Below are positions 23,042 through 35,736 of a stretch of 64,000 nucleotides of DNA, piece after piece. Each line of letters starts with the position of its first letter. The stretch's first letter is position 1. The notes beneath the pieces were generated by a model, which did no database searches, was not told the DNA's origin, and saw nothing but the letters and a program-made list of their open reading frames with translations. The translations under genes were made by a program, and so were the position numbers. The stretch is taken from positions 23,789,359-23,853,358 of the forward strand of contig OZ024794.1 of NCBI GenBank assembly GCA_964017045.1. The letters run 5' to 3'. This DNA is from Omphiscola glabra (taxonomy: Eukaryota > Mollusca > Gastropoda > Lymnaeidae).

Positions 23042-26000
23042 ACGCCCAGTACTTTGAATTATGTCCTGGGTGTTTGAAAATCTGCCTTGCAAATTTGAAT
23101 TCAAAAGAGCAAAGTTTTGAACAGAAAGCGCCAGAAGTTTAGTGTCTCCAGCTTGAATGGGCAGATGCGTCAATGAAGATGACTTTGAGTAGAGAAGTTT
23201 TAATAATCAACAAAGCTGGTAACCTCACGGAAATCGTGGACACTTTTGAAGAATTCAAATTTATAATATAAAAATGCTATAAAAATGAGGAGTTACTGTT
23301 ATTGAAACTCTCTAAATGAACGCAAAACTCTCTCTAAATATGTTTATTTCTCTAGTACGGACTTCAGCGGTTTCATCCGCTAATAGATCAGACAGGCTTT
23401 AAGTGTCCGGAGAACATTATCAACTTTGTAAGTATTTACCTTTGATGTATAAGTGCTGTAATGTAAAACGTACACTTTTTTTTTTTTTTTTTTTGTAGTT
23501 GTCACTGTCACTCGAGACGCGGTTCTATGAATAAATATTTGTTAAATTTTGAATTTCTGCAACTAAATGAGAAAGAGACGAGAAATAGAGGTCAGGGCTC
23601 CGTCGGTTTTTTTATGAGATGAGATTACCGGTAAATCAGTTGTCCCAGACGTGGTAATTTAGAATAAACTCAAACCGTCTCGTCTATGTATTTCCCGGGT
23701 AAGTAAAGAAAAGGGATAACTAAACGCTTCCAGAGTGTTCCAGACATGTGAAACTTATCCCGAGAGATAAGATAATAGACACAATAAAGAAAAAAAAAAG
23801 TATTCACCGCCATTACGCGTAAGGGGGCGGAATGGCGAGAGCTTCTAAGGAGGGTTTACAGAAATAGATCTGAAAAATCTCTGACATGATTCTATCTAGT
23901 CTATAGCATAGATACCAGCAGTTTGCCAATCAGGTAATGCCAAGAAGAACAAAGAGACACAATATACATTAGCCCAACTAAAGCCGCCAGCCGTAACGCA
24001 AGAGAGTTTATTACGCTTAAAAAACCGTGCACCGCGGTGTTATGCTGCTATGGCAACCTTAACTAGGCTCCCTGGTGTTGAAATGTGGCTGTTGCGATGA
24101 TGTCGTCCACTCCATTTACATTCCTCGTGCACTTTTCCACACCTTGCAACATTTTTATTAAAAATCCCATCTGAACTTGTTCTACCCAAGAAATATGGCA
24201 TTTGATTTTATTGCCATCTCTCATGCTCCAGACTAATCGTTAAATTTTTAGCGCACCTGTTTCTTTACAATTTTTTTTTTAGTATAGAGTATTTCAGTTC
24301 ATTTTAATCACTAAAATATAACACCAGTTATTAGAAGGGAGACCAGTTCTGGTTTAGACACTTAAATCACTCTAAATTATAAAATTAAAGTAACATTTAT
24401 TCTGTAGTTTTAAATGAAAAGATTTTGGTATCGATATGTCTCCTTTTGTTTTGAGTTTTGAGATTGTTAGCGCAATGAAAATATAAATTCGAAGACATTT
24501 TTTTAACGTCAATGATATATCTTGATACAAGGAATGCGCAACATTAAACTTCATCGTGTTAATGTATGAAACATGTGAGAAAAAATAATTCAAAATTCAA
24601 CTCGTTTTTAACTTTTGTATCGTTTCTATTTCTATCAGAGATTTGATTCGGGTTTAAGTGTTTTTTTTTGTGTGGTCAAATCTCTCCCAAGGCCTGTATA
24701 ACACTCTTTATCAAATACATTTGTATAAATGACTAGAATATATGACCCGATGTTATCGGGATAATAATGGAAGGTCCTTTGCGATAATTTCTACCTGCTA
24801 TTGCAAAATCTCATCACCATTCCTACTTTAAAAATAAGAATATATGTAGGGATATTTACGTTTCTAATATCATTAATTTCTTAGAAATACTTATCTGCTG
24901 TATATTTTACCTACCTTACTCCCTTTCACGACCCTAAACTACTTTTTATCTCTCTAAAAATGAACTTAAATTACCCAAGCTAAATTATCTCTAATTATAT
25001 CACTTTTGTCACTAAAGAAGTTAATTGAGGGACGATTTCTACGCGAGAGAAATACTTGAGATTTACCCCTTTTCGTGCTCTTGAACTACAACTTTTTTTC
25101 TCTAAAATTGTTGAAAAACATAATCTTAAATGTACAACAAAAATTTTATATTTTATATTAAAGAATTTGATATATTGATATCTTCTTAAAAAATTTAAAC
25201 ACACTTTTGCCTTGTTTTTAAATTATACATTATCAGAAAATCGTAAAACAAAGAATTATTTTATCTAAAGAAGAATCTCGCAACCAATTTTTCACGTCTA
25301 AAACATCATAGACATTTAAATTTATTTAATTCCGTAAAATAATAGAAAATAACTATGATCGTTTTTAAAATCCGAACGTAATTAAATCTTTTCGGTTCTT
25401 TGGCGTTACGGTCAGCCTAGCTCATTCTTATATATCTTTATTTGCACTTTTATGTGTATGGTAGAATTTATATTTTCATTATTAAACGTACTGACGTCAT
25501 GAAATTAAAACAGACAAACAACAAATTAGCATTAAAAACAACAACAACAGCAGTAACAAAAGTCGGTATATGTGCAGGCAAGGACAGAGAACTCCTGCAA
25601 TCCCACTGGAATAGCCCTGATCTAACAATATGATGAAAGTGATCTCATGAATAATGCAACCAGCTACGAGTCATGGTTTTGGAGGTCAGCGCAACAAAAC
25701 AAACTCAACCGTAGGAGAGGAATATTATTCCACACGGGGAAAAAAACAACAACAGCAACAACAAAACGAAACATCATCGCCGATGTAGACATCATTTTGG
25801 TTTGGGAGAGGATGTGTTTATTTCCTACCAACAAGGGATGCCTCCCCCCCATCCCCTACCGTAATTATCTTAACATCTGATCATCTCTGTACTCTGCCAG
25901 ACGTTACGTTAAGAGCACTGTACGGGACACTTAAATATAAATCAGGTAATATCACAACATGCCATTAACGAGGATGTCTTTAGGACGGTGTTTTGGTTTA

Positions 26001-26400
26001 AAAGTACACTGGTTTTTTTTATACTTGCCTGGAAATGAGAGAGGTGTGGGGAAACCCCCCCCCCCAACCCTTCCCTCAAGAAAAAGTGGACTATTGAATG
26101 TAAAAAAAATATAAAAAATTGGTGTTTGAAATAGAGAGTTGTTTGAATGTCACGTATGGGGGGAACTGATCAGATACAGGTTTAGTTTGAAAAATGTATA
26201 ACGCAAACAATGACGTCTGATTCTAATACAACAATAGAGGTGAATGTTAAAGTAATAAAAGCAACTCCTAAAAAACGTTTTTCATGTAAATCCTTGACGT
26301 ACACTTGATGTATATTTATGTAATGTCACAAATACAAAGAACATTTAATTTCCACACCAAAACATGCACCATTGAACAAATAATTAATTAAAAATAATTC
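23042..26400. other. AT-rich non-coding intron sequence
   Basis: Homopolymer T at about 23477-23495 and an (ACA)n-rich patch near 25735. No exon, transposon or structured repeat recognised. Confidence 0.3.
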
Positions 26401-26424
26401 ATCCTCCCTTGAAAAACAGGAAAA

Positions 26425-26740
26425 AACATATTTTTGGGGGGAGGTTTGGGGTAGGGCTGACAATTTGATCAAATGCGTTGTCATCGGCAACGAGTCTATG
26501 TACCAAGCTTCAGCTAGATAGAACGACGGGAAGTGGGGCGGTTTGCTTCCCCTTTAAAACCCGGAAACATTGATTTTTCAGGGGTTTGTTGTTGTGGCTG
26601 ACAATTTGAAAGAACGTGCGGCCATCAGCAAAATGTCTTTTAGCCAAGTTTCAGCCAGATGTATTGACGGGAAGTGGGTCAGTTAGCCTTCCGAAGATTT
26701 TGTCTTTTGACTCGAAGAAAGAAAGGAAGAAACACACGAA
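26425..26740 (+). repeat. Dispersed repeat A, two internal copies
   Basis: Two related segments, about 26445-26560 and 26590-26740, share ggctgacaatttga, a catcggcaa/catcagcaa motif, caag(c/t)ttcagc and gacgggaagtggg. The second continues to ccgaagattttg and aacacacgaacgaaagcg. The same motifs in reverse occur at 33095-33220, so this is a dispersed family of unknown type. Confidence 0.65.
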
Positions 26741-26829
26741 CGAAAGCGAAGGATTTTTTTTTTTTTAAATTAAAAAAAAAACGCGCTTAAGTAATAAAAG
26801 GGGAAAATGACACAGTTGGGCTGACGAAA

Positions 26830-27392
26830 TTATATATGGCACCCTTTCGCCTTCGCGAGACGATGGAGTAGCTATGTAGTACTACACTTCGACGTTGGCT
26901 CACTAGGCCAATCCTGGAGTGACAATCTCGACTATACCACCTTTGTTACCTACGACCGATTTGGGGAAATGTCAACGTAAGACAATCAGTTGAGTGGTCG
27001 TAGTTATGTCTTAGCTCCCAGATAACATAATAGTAAACGGCAATGAGCTTACAGGTAAGACATGTGAAGTTATCGAAATGCTAAAACCAATAACCGCGAC
27101 TCTGCGATACACCGTTCACGTATTAACAATAACTTGAAGCAACTTTCGAAAAAAAAATATTTTTTAATTTGGATTAAAAAGACTACAATTATATTCCCCA
27201 GGTTTTCTTGTATTTATAAAAAAGCTACATTAAAAAAAAACTTTTTTTTCGTGCCTTTCTCTAAAAACTCATGCAATACCTTTCGCCAATCACCAGTTTC
27301 AGTTATCATGGTAAAACAGGACCGGCAACTCAATTTTAATCCGTGTTAATAGCTTCAGGTAAACAGATTGTTCTAAGCTCTTTTATCATAGT
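26830..27392. other. Non-coding stretch, one compositionally distinct block
   Basis: The block at 26835-26960 (ttcgccttcgcgagacgatg, then ggctcactaggccaatcctg) is more complex and richer in GC than its surroundings. No gene was recognised in it. Confidence 0.3.
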
Positions 27393-27523
27393 CCTGCCTG
27401 GCCAGCATTTTTGTTTAGGCCTACCTGGCCAGCATTTTTGTGTAGCCCCACCTGACCAGCATTTTAGCGTAGCTCTAGTCCTACCTGGCCAGCATTTTTG
27501 TGTAGTCCTACCTGGCAAGCATT
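27393..27523. repeat. About 28-bp tandem repeat, 5 copies
   Basis: Copies of cctacctggccagcattttt joined by variable spacers (gtgtagtc, gtttagg, gcgtagctctagt). Confidence 0.85.
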
Positions 27524-28915
27524 TTCTTTTGAATCAGCTCGTGCTTGTTATGATCGGAAATGCTATATTCTTAACGTATGGACATTCAGGCAACGCAGAG
27601 CGCAAACATCGTGTCATGGTGGAAACACGAACTGAGTCAGCATTGCGTTTTTAGCCAACGCCAACAGCAATTTTAACCAAGAAAAGTCAAAGCTACCAGT
27701 CTATCAGTGACTACACACCGGTTGAAAACCATTAGTGCTACAGCGGTAGACTTAATATTTTAACCAGAGCAATTTTGTACAGATTTTTTAAAAAAAATCG
27801 AACGTATAAATATTAAATGATTGGAGAAAATAATGCCCGGCTTAAACACAGATTAACGAATGGTAATATTTTAAGGTTTTAAGTTTCCATCAGTTTCGCC
27901 CCCTTACAGACCAGGGTACAAAAAAAGACAACTTCCGTTGTCCTTGTCTCGGCGGTTGGGGTTTTTATAAGAGACAGGAGCCATCAACTGGTCGGAAATA
28001 AGCTGGGGGGTTATGACGTAGGTTACAGTTGGTCAGTGTCAACACGTGTTGTGTGCTCATCAGGGCAACACGAAACAAGCTTCACTTATGCTGATGAATT
28101 TGAATCTTGAGCGTGTGACGAGCTGTGGCTGACCGGGCCTTAATATCAAATGTCTCAGGTCGATGTTTCGCTTTGCTACTCGCCATGGCACGATCTGAAA
28201 ACTTTCCCGAGAGCCGAGACAGCGATGTTTGTCAAAGAATGAAATGTTTGATGCAAGATTAAACCATTTTAAAAAATGTTTGAAAGGAATATTGAAATGA
28301 TATTTCAAGATGCCTAGCAATTAATGAGAATAATCACTGAAAAAAAGATTTTTAAAAAAATATAATAAATAAAATGACTGATTTACATAGTTCATTGACC
28401 AATCGACCACCTGGGTTAAGCACTATTTTATAAATCAAACCACCGTGTTTTACAACTAATTTATGAAACAACCACTTTGATTAATCACCATTTACATGTA
28501 TCCATGATGTTTTATTTTAAAAATACAAAACTTTTATATATTTTTTTCTATGTCTCATGCCATATGTATTTTGTTGCCATCAACAGCATAGTTGACGCAC
28601 CTGTTTAATTTGCGCAGTTCCCATCTTCCGGACACATAACTAATCCCTGAATCCTAACAGGGCACTACGGTGACTTAAAGGAACACTGTCTAACATAACA
28701 CGTGGTGTCCCCCAACCATATCCCTCCCACACCCTTGAGTCAATTATAAAATCGATGCAGTGCAAGGGTATGCGACCCCCCCCCCCCCTTATGATCACTT
28801 TTTTGCACATGCGCAGAGACTCGCAATAATTCCTTGGTGGAACGTGATGCGATGACCATCGGGATGAAATATAAACTTTGTATTATGACGATGGACGTTA
28901 TGTAAGTAAGTCATC
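27524..28915. other. Non-coding intron sequence
   Basis: A C tract lies near 28769-28779. No gene or repeat recognised otherwise. Confidence 0.3.
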
Positions 28916-28917
28916 GG

Positions 28918-29253
28918 AAAGAATCCATGGAATGACTGCAGTCATGTGTATAAAAGAATCCATTGAATGACTGCAGTCATGCATATCAAAGAATCCATTG
29001 AATGACTGTGGTAATACGTATCAAATAATCCATTTAATCACTGCAATCATGTGTATCAATGAATCCATTGAATGACGGTGGCAATACTTATCAAAGAAAC
29101 CATTGAATGACGGAAGTCATGTGTATCGAAGAATCCACACAATGACTGCGGAAATACATGTCAAAGAATCCATTGAATGACAGCAGTCATGTGTATCAAA
29201 GAATCCATTGAATGACAGCAGTCATGTGTATCAAAGAATCTATTGAAAGACTG
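28918..29253. repeat. 35-bp minisatellite, about 10 copies, palindrome-bearing
   Basis: Unit aaagaatccattgaatgact plus gcagtcatgtgtatc. Several copies contain the perfect 14-bp palindrome atgactgcagtcat. Confidence 0.92.
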
Positions 29254-29713
29254 CAGTCGATGGATGTGTATCATCCAATTTCTTTTTAAACCGACATACA
29301 CGCTGCCAACATTTAAAAAGAAAACATCATCACAACTTGTAGGACTTGACAAAAGTAAGAAGTATGTATGACGTCGTGTCATATATCCGGTTTGTAAGTC
29401 TTAGTGACGTATGCATTCTTGACTTAAAATTAAAAACAAAAAAATAGAAAATGGGCAACAAAAGAAGAAAAAAACGACATTTTGTCCATTTTAAACATTT
29501 TCATTGTTAGAGCCGTGGGAATTTTTAAAACGCGTGTATTACACATATTTGTGGTAAAGCTGGTCACCAGTTTATTTATAGGCCTAACCTTCATAGAAAA
29601 AAATCTCATAGAGAATAATCTAATACAAGGTCTTCATCCTTAATTTTGTTTTGTTTCTTCCCTCGAGTTTTGGAAAACAACAATAATAACACAAAACGTG
29701 TTGAAGCGCGAAA

Positions 29714-29770
29714 GGGGGGGGGGGGGTGGTGCTATTGACGTTGAAAGGAAACGTGACCCCCCCCCCCCCC
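29714..29770. repeat. Paired G tract and C tract
   Basis: A G run of about 12 is followed some 30 bp later by a C run of about 13. The two could pair as a long GC stem. Confidence 0.7.
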
Positions 29771-30102
29771 GTAACCTGTGACAGGTGAAGTAACGAGGCG
29801 CCCCCACCCCCCTTGCCGGGGCGGAATCACACAAGAGTGAGCAGCTGATGTACGGCACCTGTTTGGTGAAGCACGTCCACATCAAAGAGTGTTCTTCCCC
29901 GCGCCCCCCAACTTTTTCTCTCCCCCCCCCCAACCGGGGTGTTATGAAATCATGTTATGAGCGCATACAGTTGCGGTGGGCGGAACGTTTGACGACTCCA
30001 ACTTCCGGTGCTGTTCTCCCACTCCGACCACTGACACCATGGAGGTTTATCACATTATAATAATAGTTATGTTTATTTTCAACAAAATATTTGCACGCTG
30101 CA

Positions 30103-30175
30103 GGTGAGAGTGAGGTGTGAGAGTGAGGTGTGAGAGTGAGGTGTGAGAGTGAGGTGTGAGAGTGAGGTGTGAGGT
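30103..30175. repeat. 14-bp tandem repeat, 5 copies
   Basis: Copies of gtgagagtgaggt with near-perfect identity. Confidence 0.9.
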
Positions 30176-30330
30176 CAGGTTGATTTGATTATTTAAATTA
30201 TTTTGTTTAAAGCTAGAAATTCGCGTCAATGACTGCATTAAAGATTAACATGAAGATTATGGTGTGTTTCATTTAGAATATCAAGATTAATTTTATTTGC
30301 TAGAAAAAACAACAATTATTAATGAAATTA

Positions 30331-30771
30331 GATTGCACATATGTCAATCATGGTCTTCTTGATTGCAAATCTGTCAATCATGGTCTTCTTGATTGCACAT
30401 CTGTCAATCGTGGTCTTCTCGATTGCACATCTGTCAATCATCATGATCTTCTTGATTGCACATCTGTCAGTCATGGTCTTCTTGATTGCACATCTGTCAA
30501 TCATGGTCTTCTTTATTGCACATCTATAAATCATGGGCTTCTTGATTCCACATCTATAAAACATTGTCTTCTTGATTCCACATCTATAAAACACGGTCTT
30601 CTTGATTGTAAATCTATAAAACATGGTCTTCTTGATTGCATATCTTTGAATCATGGGCTTCTTGATTGCACTTCTATGAAACATGGTCTTCTTGATTGCA
30701 CTTCTATGAAACATGGTCTTTTTGATGTCACGTCTATTAATCATGGGCTTCTTGATTGGACCTCATGGGCT
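30331..30771. repeat. 30-bp minisatellite, about 14.5 copies
   Basis: Unit gattgcacatctgtcaatca plus tggtcttctt, with a later variant block (ctataaaacat, cttctatgaaacat). One copy has a 3-bp insertion (catcat), so the 173-codon plus-strand frame (LDCTSVNHGL repeats) is preserved. No support for a gene. Confidence 0.95.
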
Positions 30772-31392
30772 TCCTCTCTGCCAGCACTGTTGTCGATTTC
30801 AACATCTGTTTGTATTTTTTCTCACAGTAGTTTAGCTCAGTAGAATGTCAGGAAATGGAAGTGCGTAGATGCATTGTTCCTGTGTCTGGGTAAAATAACT
30901 AGGAAGATAACTTCGTCCATAAGATTGACAAATGAAGATAATATGAAGTTATCTGTATTCGTTGAAATCCGTGTATCTTTCAGAGACCTTGAACCGAAGG
31001 GGGGCATTCGGGAAGGGGGAATTTCATGTGTTCGGGAAGGGGGCATTTCGGGTGTTCTGGAGGGGGGGTGCAGAGCATTTATAAACACCAAAAGTTTGCA
31101 TAATGGCAACCAGCGGCAGCTCTGAATCCGGCGTCCACGCCCTACATAAGCTGATTTCACCCAGATTTTGTGCCCTGGGGTATGCCTTTGGTCCCATCTT
31201 ATTTTCGCCGCTGGATTCTATAAAGACAAATATAACCCACATAGTTTTACTTGACAAAACATGAACTCAAGTAACGCACATTTCAGAATCCCAAATTTTG
31301 CTACACCCCTTCCCCCATGATACGCCACTGCACACTTTTTATTTCACGTGAACTATATTAAATATTCTGATGACTCAACCACTTTTAAACCG

Positions 31393-31525
31393 AACATTTA
31401 TTTAACACCATACTTAATTTTGAGATGATTTCATTTTCCTAAAATGAAAATATTACGCACCAAACGCAGTTTTGCGTTATTAAAAAAACCATTTAGTGTA
31501 GTTATCGGGAATTATATTTTGGGCA
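31393..31525 (+). repeat. Dispersed repeat B, copy 1
   Basis: Contains gaaaatattacgcaccaaac and an A-rich stretch before atttag, shared in the same order with 49186-49340. Type of element unknown. Confidence 0.6.
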
Positions 31526-31825
31526 CTAAAGAAACTCATTATTGAAACATATTTTCTTTCAAAAAAATAGAATTATTTGTAATATAATCTCAATAACAAA
31601 TACGCTGAATAGGAAGCAGCGAGCTTTTTATGAAGCAGCCGGCCGGTAATGGAAGCAGTTCACGAGTCACACCAGAAGCTTAATATATATAAGAGATTTT
31701 ACTAGAATAAATACTGTTTTATTGGTTGGGTCTATATATGCCTTATGTCTACTAAAACGGGTCCTATCTTTCTTACTGTAGGCATAATAATATTAACAAG
31801 ATAAATTACAAATCAATGAATTAGG

Positions 31826-31995
31826 GGCATTGAAAGGAGGGTGAGGGAGATGGAGGTTCGCCTCAGGTGGCACTCTTTTCCTTATATTGAAGGGCGGTAT
31901 TTTAGACCAACAGCAGAAGTCTTTTTCGTGGGGGGAAAAAAGGGGGTTGGGGTGTGTGATGAGCGCCGGTGGCACTAACCTTAGTTACGCCACTA
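31826..31995 (+). mobile_element. Fragment of the 61034-61211 hAT-like family
   Basis: The right end reads agttacgccacta, an inverted-repeat-like end matching ctacgcccctg of the 61-kb copy. An internal block (ccttatattgaagggcggta, then gcagaagtctttttcg) aligns with ctttatataggggggcggca and gtagagggattttttccg there. The left end is not recognised. Confidence 0.5.
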
Positions 31996-32319
31996 CATTG
32001 AACATATGGCGCTTTTGGTCAAAGTCTTTCATCAACGTTCAGGCATAATTATTTCCCAAATCTCTAGATTTAAACAAAAATGACATATTAAAAAAAAAAA
32101 AAATACAACAAATAATAAAGGGAATAGATCTGAAACTCTTAAAATTAGTTCAGACTAGTTTCATTTTTAGATTAATGCAGGCAAATGGGTAGGGCGTATT
32201 TTCCAAAATTTCTATTATTCTGATATTAAAAACGAGGGGAAAAAAAGGGCATTTAAGAAATTAACAGAGTCAACTATGCGCGTTTTAAATTTCCCTTTTA
32301 CTTTCTGTTATCCGGTAAA

Positions 32320-32440
32320 CTATATAACAAATGTAACAAATGTAACAAATGTAGCAAATGTAAGAAATGTAACAAATGTAACAAAATATAACAAATGTAA
32401 AAAATATAACAAATGTAACAAATCAAACAAATGTCAAGGA
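32320..32440. repeat. 9-bp tandem repeat, about 13 copies
   Basis: Copies of aacaaatgt with A-rich variants. Confidence 0.9.
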
Positions 32441-33094
32441 AAAAAAGAAACTATTTCGATATAAAAAAATAATTGATGAAACATGCACCATAACATGCAT
32501 CATCACATGCACCATCTGTATGCGCACGATGAATCTTATTTTTTTGAAATATGTATTGAATTTTTTTTATTAGTTTTCATTTTTACCTATGTCAACGCTC
32601 ATGGAATCGTCTACATTAAACATACTACTATTATCATTATTTATAATATTATTTTATTTTGCTGGCGTTGCTCTTTATTGTCAAGACTATTTAAAAGTTA
32701 TCACATTTTTATTAAGAAATTGCAATTTTAAACAAATTGTCAATGTTTGTTAATCAAGATAAGATACAATTCTTTTATTCATCAAATTAAATGGAAATGA
32801 GTTTTAATCAAAGTGTATTCATTCCCAACACATGGACAACTGTTTTAAGCAAGACCTATTTCAAAATCTTAGATCATAGGCATTTATACTGTTGGCAAGG
32901 TAAATTTAATTTAAAAAAAAAGATTTCAAATAGTTGGAATCGAATACTATATCGAGATTGCTTTAATTATTTGAATGATCAAATATATCGACCTCCTTAA
33001 TATTTGCTTGCAGTATTTCATTCATTTTAATCGGTGACGATTAAATGTACCATTTAGTGCTCTTTTTAGATCCTTTATAGACGCTTTTCTTCGT
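32441..33094. other. AT-rich non-coding stretch
   Basis: Short aacatgcaccat repeats at 32480-32515, otherwise AT-rich sequence with nothing recognised. Confidence 0.3.
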
Positions 33095-33220
33095 GTGTTT
33101 GTGGCGAAATCTTCGGACGGAAAATTGACCCACTTCCCATCACACTTTCAAGCTCAAATTTGGCACATACAATCAATGCCGATGGCAACACATTAGATGA
33201 AACCCCCAAAGTCAGTTTGT
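33095..33220 (-). repeat. Dispersed repeat A, inverted copy
   Basis: On the minus strand it contains gttgccatcggcattg, atgtgccaaatttgagc, gatgggaagtgggtcaat and ccgaagatttcgcc, in the same order as the copies at 26425-26740. Confidence 0.65.
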
Positions 33221-34198
33221 CAAGGGGGTGGGGAGAAATGTTAATGGTTGCGGTTTTCTTTGTGGGGCAATTAATTGTGTTGCTGTATATATATGCTTTG
33301 TATTTGTGACGTATCTGGGTTTAAAAAAACATTCCCATAGAAAGAAATCAGTTGCAACAATCACATAAATGAGAAATGGAAAAAAATAAAAAGAAAAAAA
33401 AAAAAATAAATGCATGTAAAGGTTCAAATATCCATACAAGTATTGCCCTATTTTTTTAATCTAGAGTAAAAGCCTTTTAACAAAAATACAGTTATTTGGT
33501 AAATTTTTTATCTTAAATATACTAAATTGCTCATAATTCATGAGAATTTATCCAACTAAGTATCTTTAATTATTATATGTTATCGCAGCAAAAAATTTAT
33601 AAATCCGTCTAAAATTGTTCACTCCCCGAAATAGTTTAAGGCTAAGTGATTTTCTGGGATCATATATTATTGGGGTAGGGGGATTTGAGTGGGTTAGGGC
33701 GGGGGTTCAGAACAGAAATATCTGTGATAAAATGGTGTTATCTTGTCACGTGACAGTCTCTCGGTAGCCGTTTCATTTGTTTATAAGATCGTACAAACGA
33801 ATAGAGCATTCGCCACTTTGTCCGGATAAAATTCATACTCCATGCTATAAAAAAATCTTTACATATATTCAAAGTTGATATTGCTGCTTGATAGTTATAC
33901 ATAAAATTGTGTGGAGAAAATAATTGTGCTCTGAAATATGACTTCGCTTCTTCAGGGTTATAGAAAAGTTTAAAAATAACGAACACAAAAAAAAACAACT
34001 AAAGTAGCTGTCAAGAAGAGACGTGACGGAGAGAGCAAGTGCATTCAATGAACATAACTAATTAAGCAATTAGCTCTTTACGCCCCGGACGCGAATCTCT
34101 ATCGTAGAGAACGAGTTTTAGGTTTGTGAACCGAACGAAAAAAAAATGAATCATTACCGGTGTACTTCATGTCTTTTTTTTGTAATTGGAGACGGATG

Positions 34199-34594
34199 AT
34201 TGAGGGGGTGGCGTTGAGGGGGTGGGGTTGAGGGTGGGGCGTTGAGAAGGTGGGGTTGAGTGGAATGGGGTTGAGGGGGGTTGAGAGGGTTTGGGTTGAG
34301 GGGGTTTAGAGGGTGGGGTTTAAGGGAGGTTGAGAGGTTGGGGGTTGAAGGGGGTTGAGTGGGATGGGGTTGAGGGGGGGATTGAGAGGGTTTGGGTTGA
34401 CGGGGCTAAGAGGGTGGGGGTTGAAGTGGGTTGAGAGGGTTTTGGTTGAGGGGGGGTTGGGGGTTAAGAGGGTGGGGGTTCAGGGGTCTTGAGGGGGGTT
34501 TAGAGGGTGGGGGTAGAGCGGGTGGCATAGAGGTGTGGGGTTTTGAGGGGTTGAGAGGGGTTGTGGGTTGAGTGGGTGGGGTTTGAAGGGGTTG
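34199..34594. repeat. G-rich irregular minisatellite (ggttgagggggtgg type)
   Basis: About 400 bp of plus-strand G runs of three to seven separated by tt, a or tga, with no strict period. Many segments fit the G3+N1-7 pattern for G-quadruplexes. Confidence 0.85.
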
Positions 34595-35080
34595 GGACTG
34601 ACATTTGCAAGTTTTTAATTTTTTAAACCTAGCAGAGAAATGACTGAGTGCAGGTTATGAATGTCTCCAATAGAGCTCAGCTGATTGATGTGAAAAATAT
34701 TGTTCTAAGAATTTTGATTAAAGTCTTGATTGTTAAAGGTCTGAGATAACGTGAGAGGCACGTACGGCTGAATTTAACTTGGAAAAAGAAATCAATTGCA
34801 TGAAGAAAATAAAGGAAATAAATTAAAGGATTTATTGTGCAAGAGTTCGTTTAGAAATTATGATGTGTAGGTTTGAAAAAAAAAAGATATTTCATAAATA
34901 GGCTAACGTTGGGGGACAGACTTGAAACAAATATCTTAAAACCTTGTCCGTTGGATCTGGTGGTGGGGTGAGGGTCGGGAGGGGGGGGGTCGAGTGTTAA
35001 AATTATTTTCTTTATAAGTGAAAAGAAGAATCTTCAATAAATATCAAACAAATCATGCTGTCGTGATACGCCCAAGACAA

Positions 35081-35287
35081 GTTTCACATGTTATGTTATG
35101 TTATAGCTCACATAAATCTCACATGTTATCTTATAGTTCACGTAAGTCTCACATGTTATCTTATAGTTCACGTAAGTCTCACATGTTATCTTATAGTTCA
35201 CGTAAGTCTCACATGTTATCTTATAGTTCACATAAGTCTCACATGTTATCTTATAGTTCAGATAAGTCACACATGTTATCTTATAGT
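35081..35287. repeat. 30-bp minisatellite, 7 copies
   Basis: Unit cacatgttatcttatagttc plus acgtaagtct, nearly identical in the central copies. It lies about 450 bp inside intron 1 from its donor. Confidence 0.95.
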
Positions 35288-35736
35288 TCGCGCTCTAGAG
35301 AATCTTAAAGCTTTTTATTTTACAAATTAAACACGGTAAAACCATGAATTAATTCATATACACAGAAACTACATTTGGAGATATAAATAAAGGAAATATC
35401 TTTAATTTTCTATGTTTATCTTGTTACATTTTATTCGTAAATTAACGTTCACATTAAAATCGTTTTAGAAGGCCTGCATTCAGGGATGTCATTTAGGTAG
35501 GGCAGGGTGGGGCATTTGCCCCCACTTGAATTTGCATGTTTTATTTAAATTGCTATCAGACCTGTTTACCCAAAATCTTAAAATCGTACAATATCATCAC
35601 AAAATCGTTCAAAACATTATCTTAATTGTAAGAAATAAACATACAGTATATATAATGTATGCACCTCAAAATCGTATCACATTGTTTATTTAAAAATATG
35701 GAAGACAAACTGAGTGATGTTACAATGATGTCTTAC

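Larger units (their letters stand above)
8105..35736 (-). other. Intron 1 of the receptor gene (27.6 kb, repeat-filled)
   Basis: The intron is bounded by a gtaaga donor (35731-35736) and a caacag acceptor (8105-8110), both phase 1. It holds a LINE copy, two small hAT-like elements including the SPIN-like one, and about 15 tandem arrays. The intron assignment is inferred from the phase match and strand of the two exons; an unrecognised small exon inside cannot be excluded. Confidence 0.6.
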
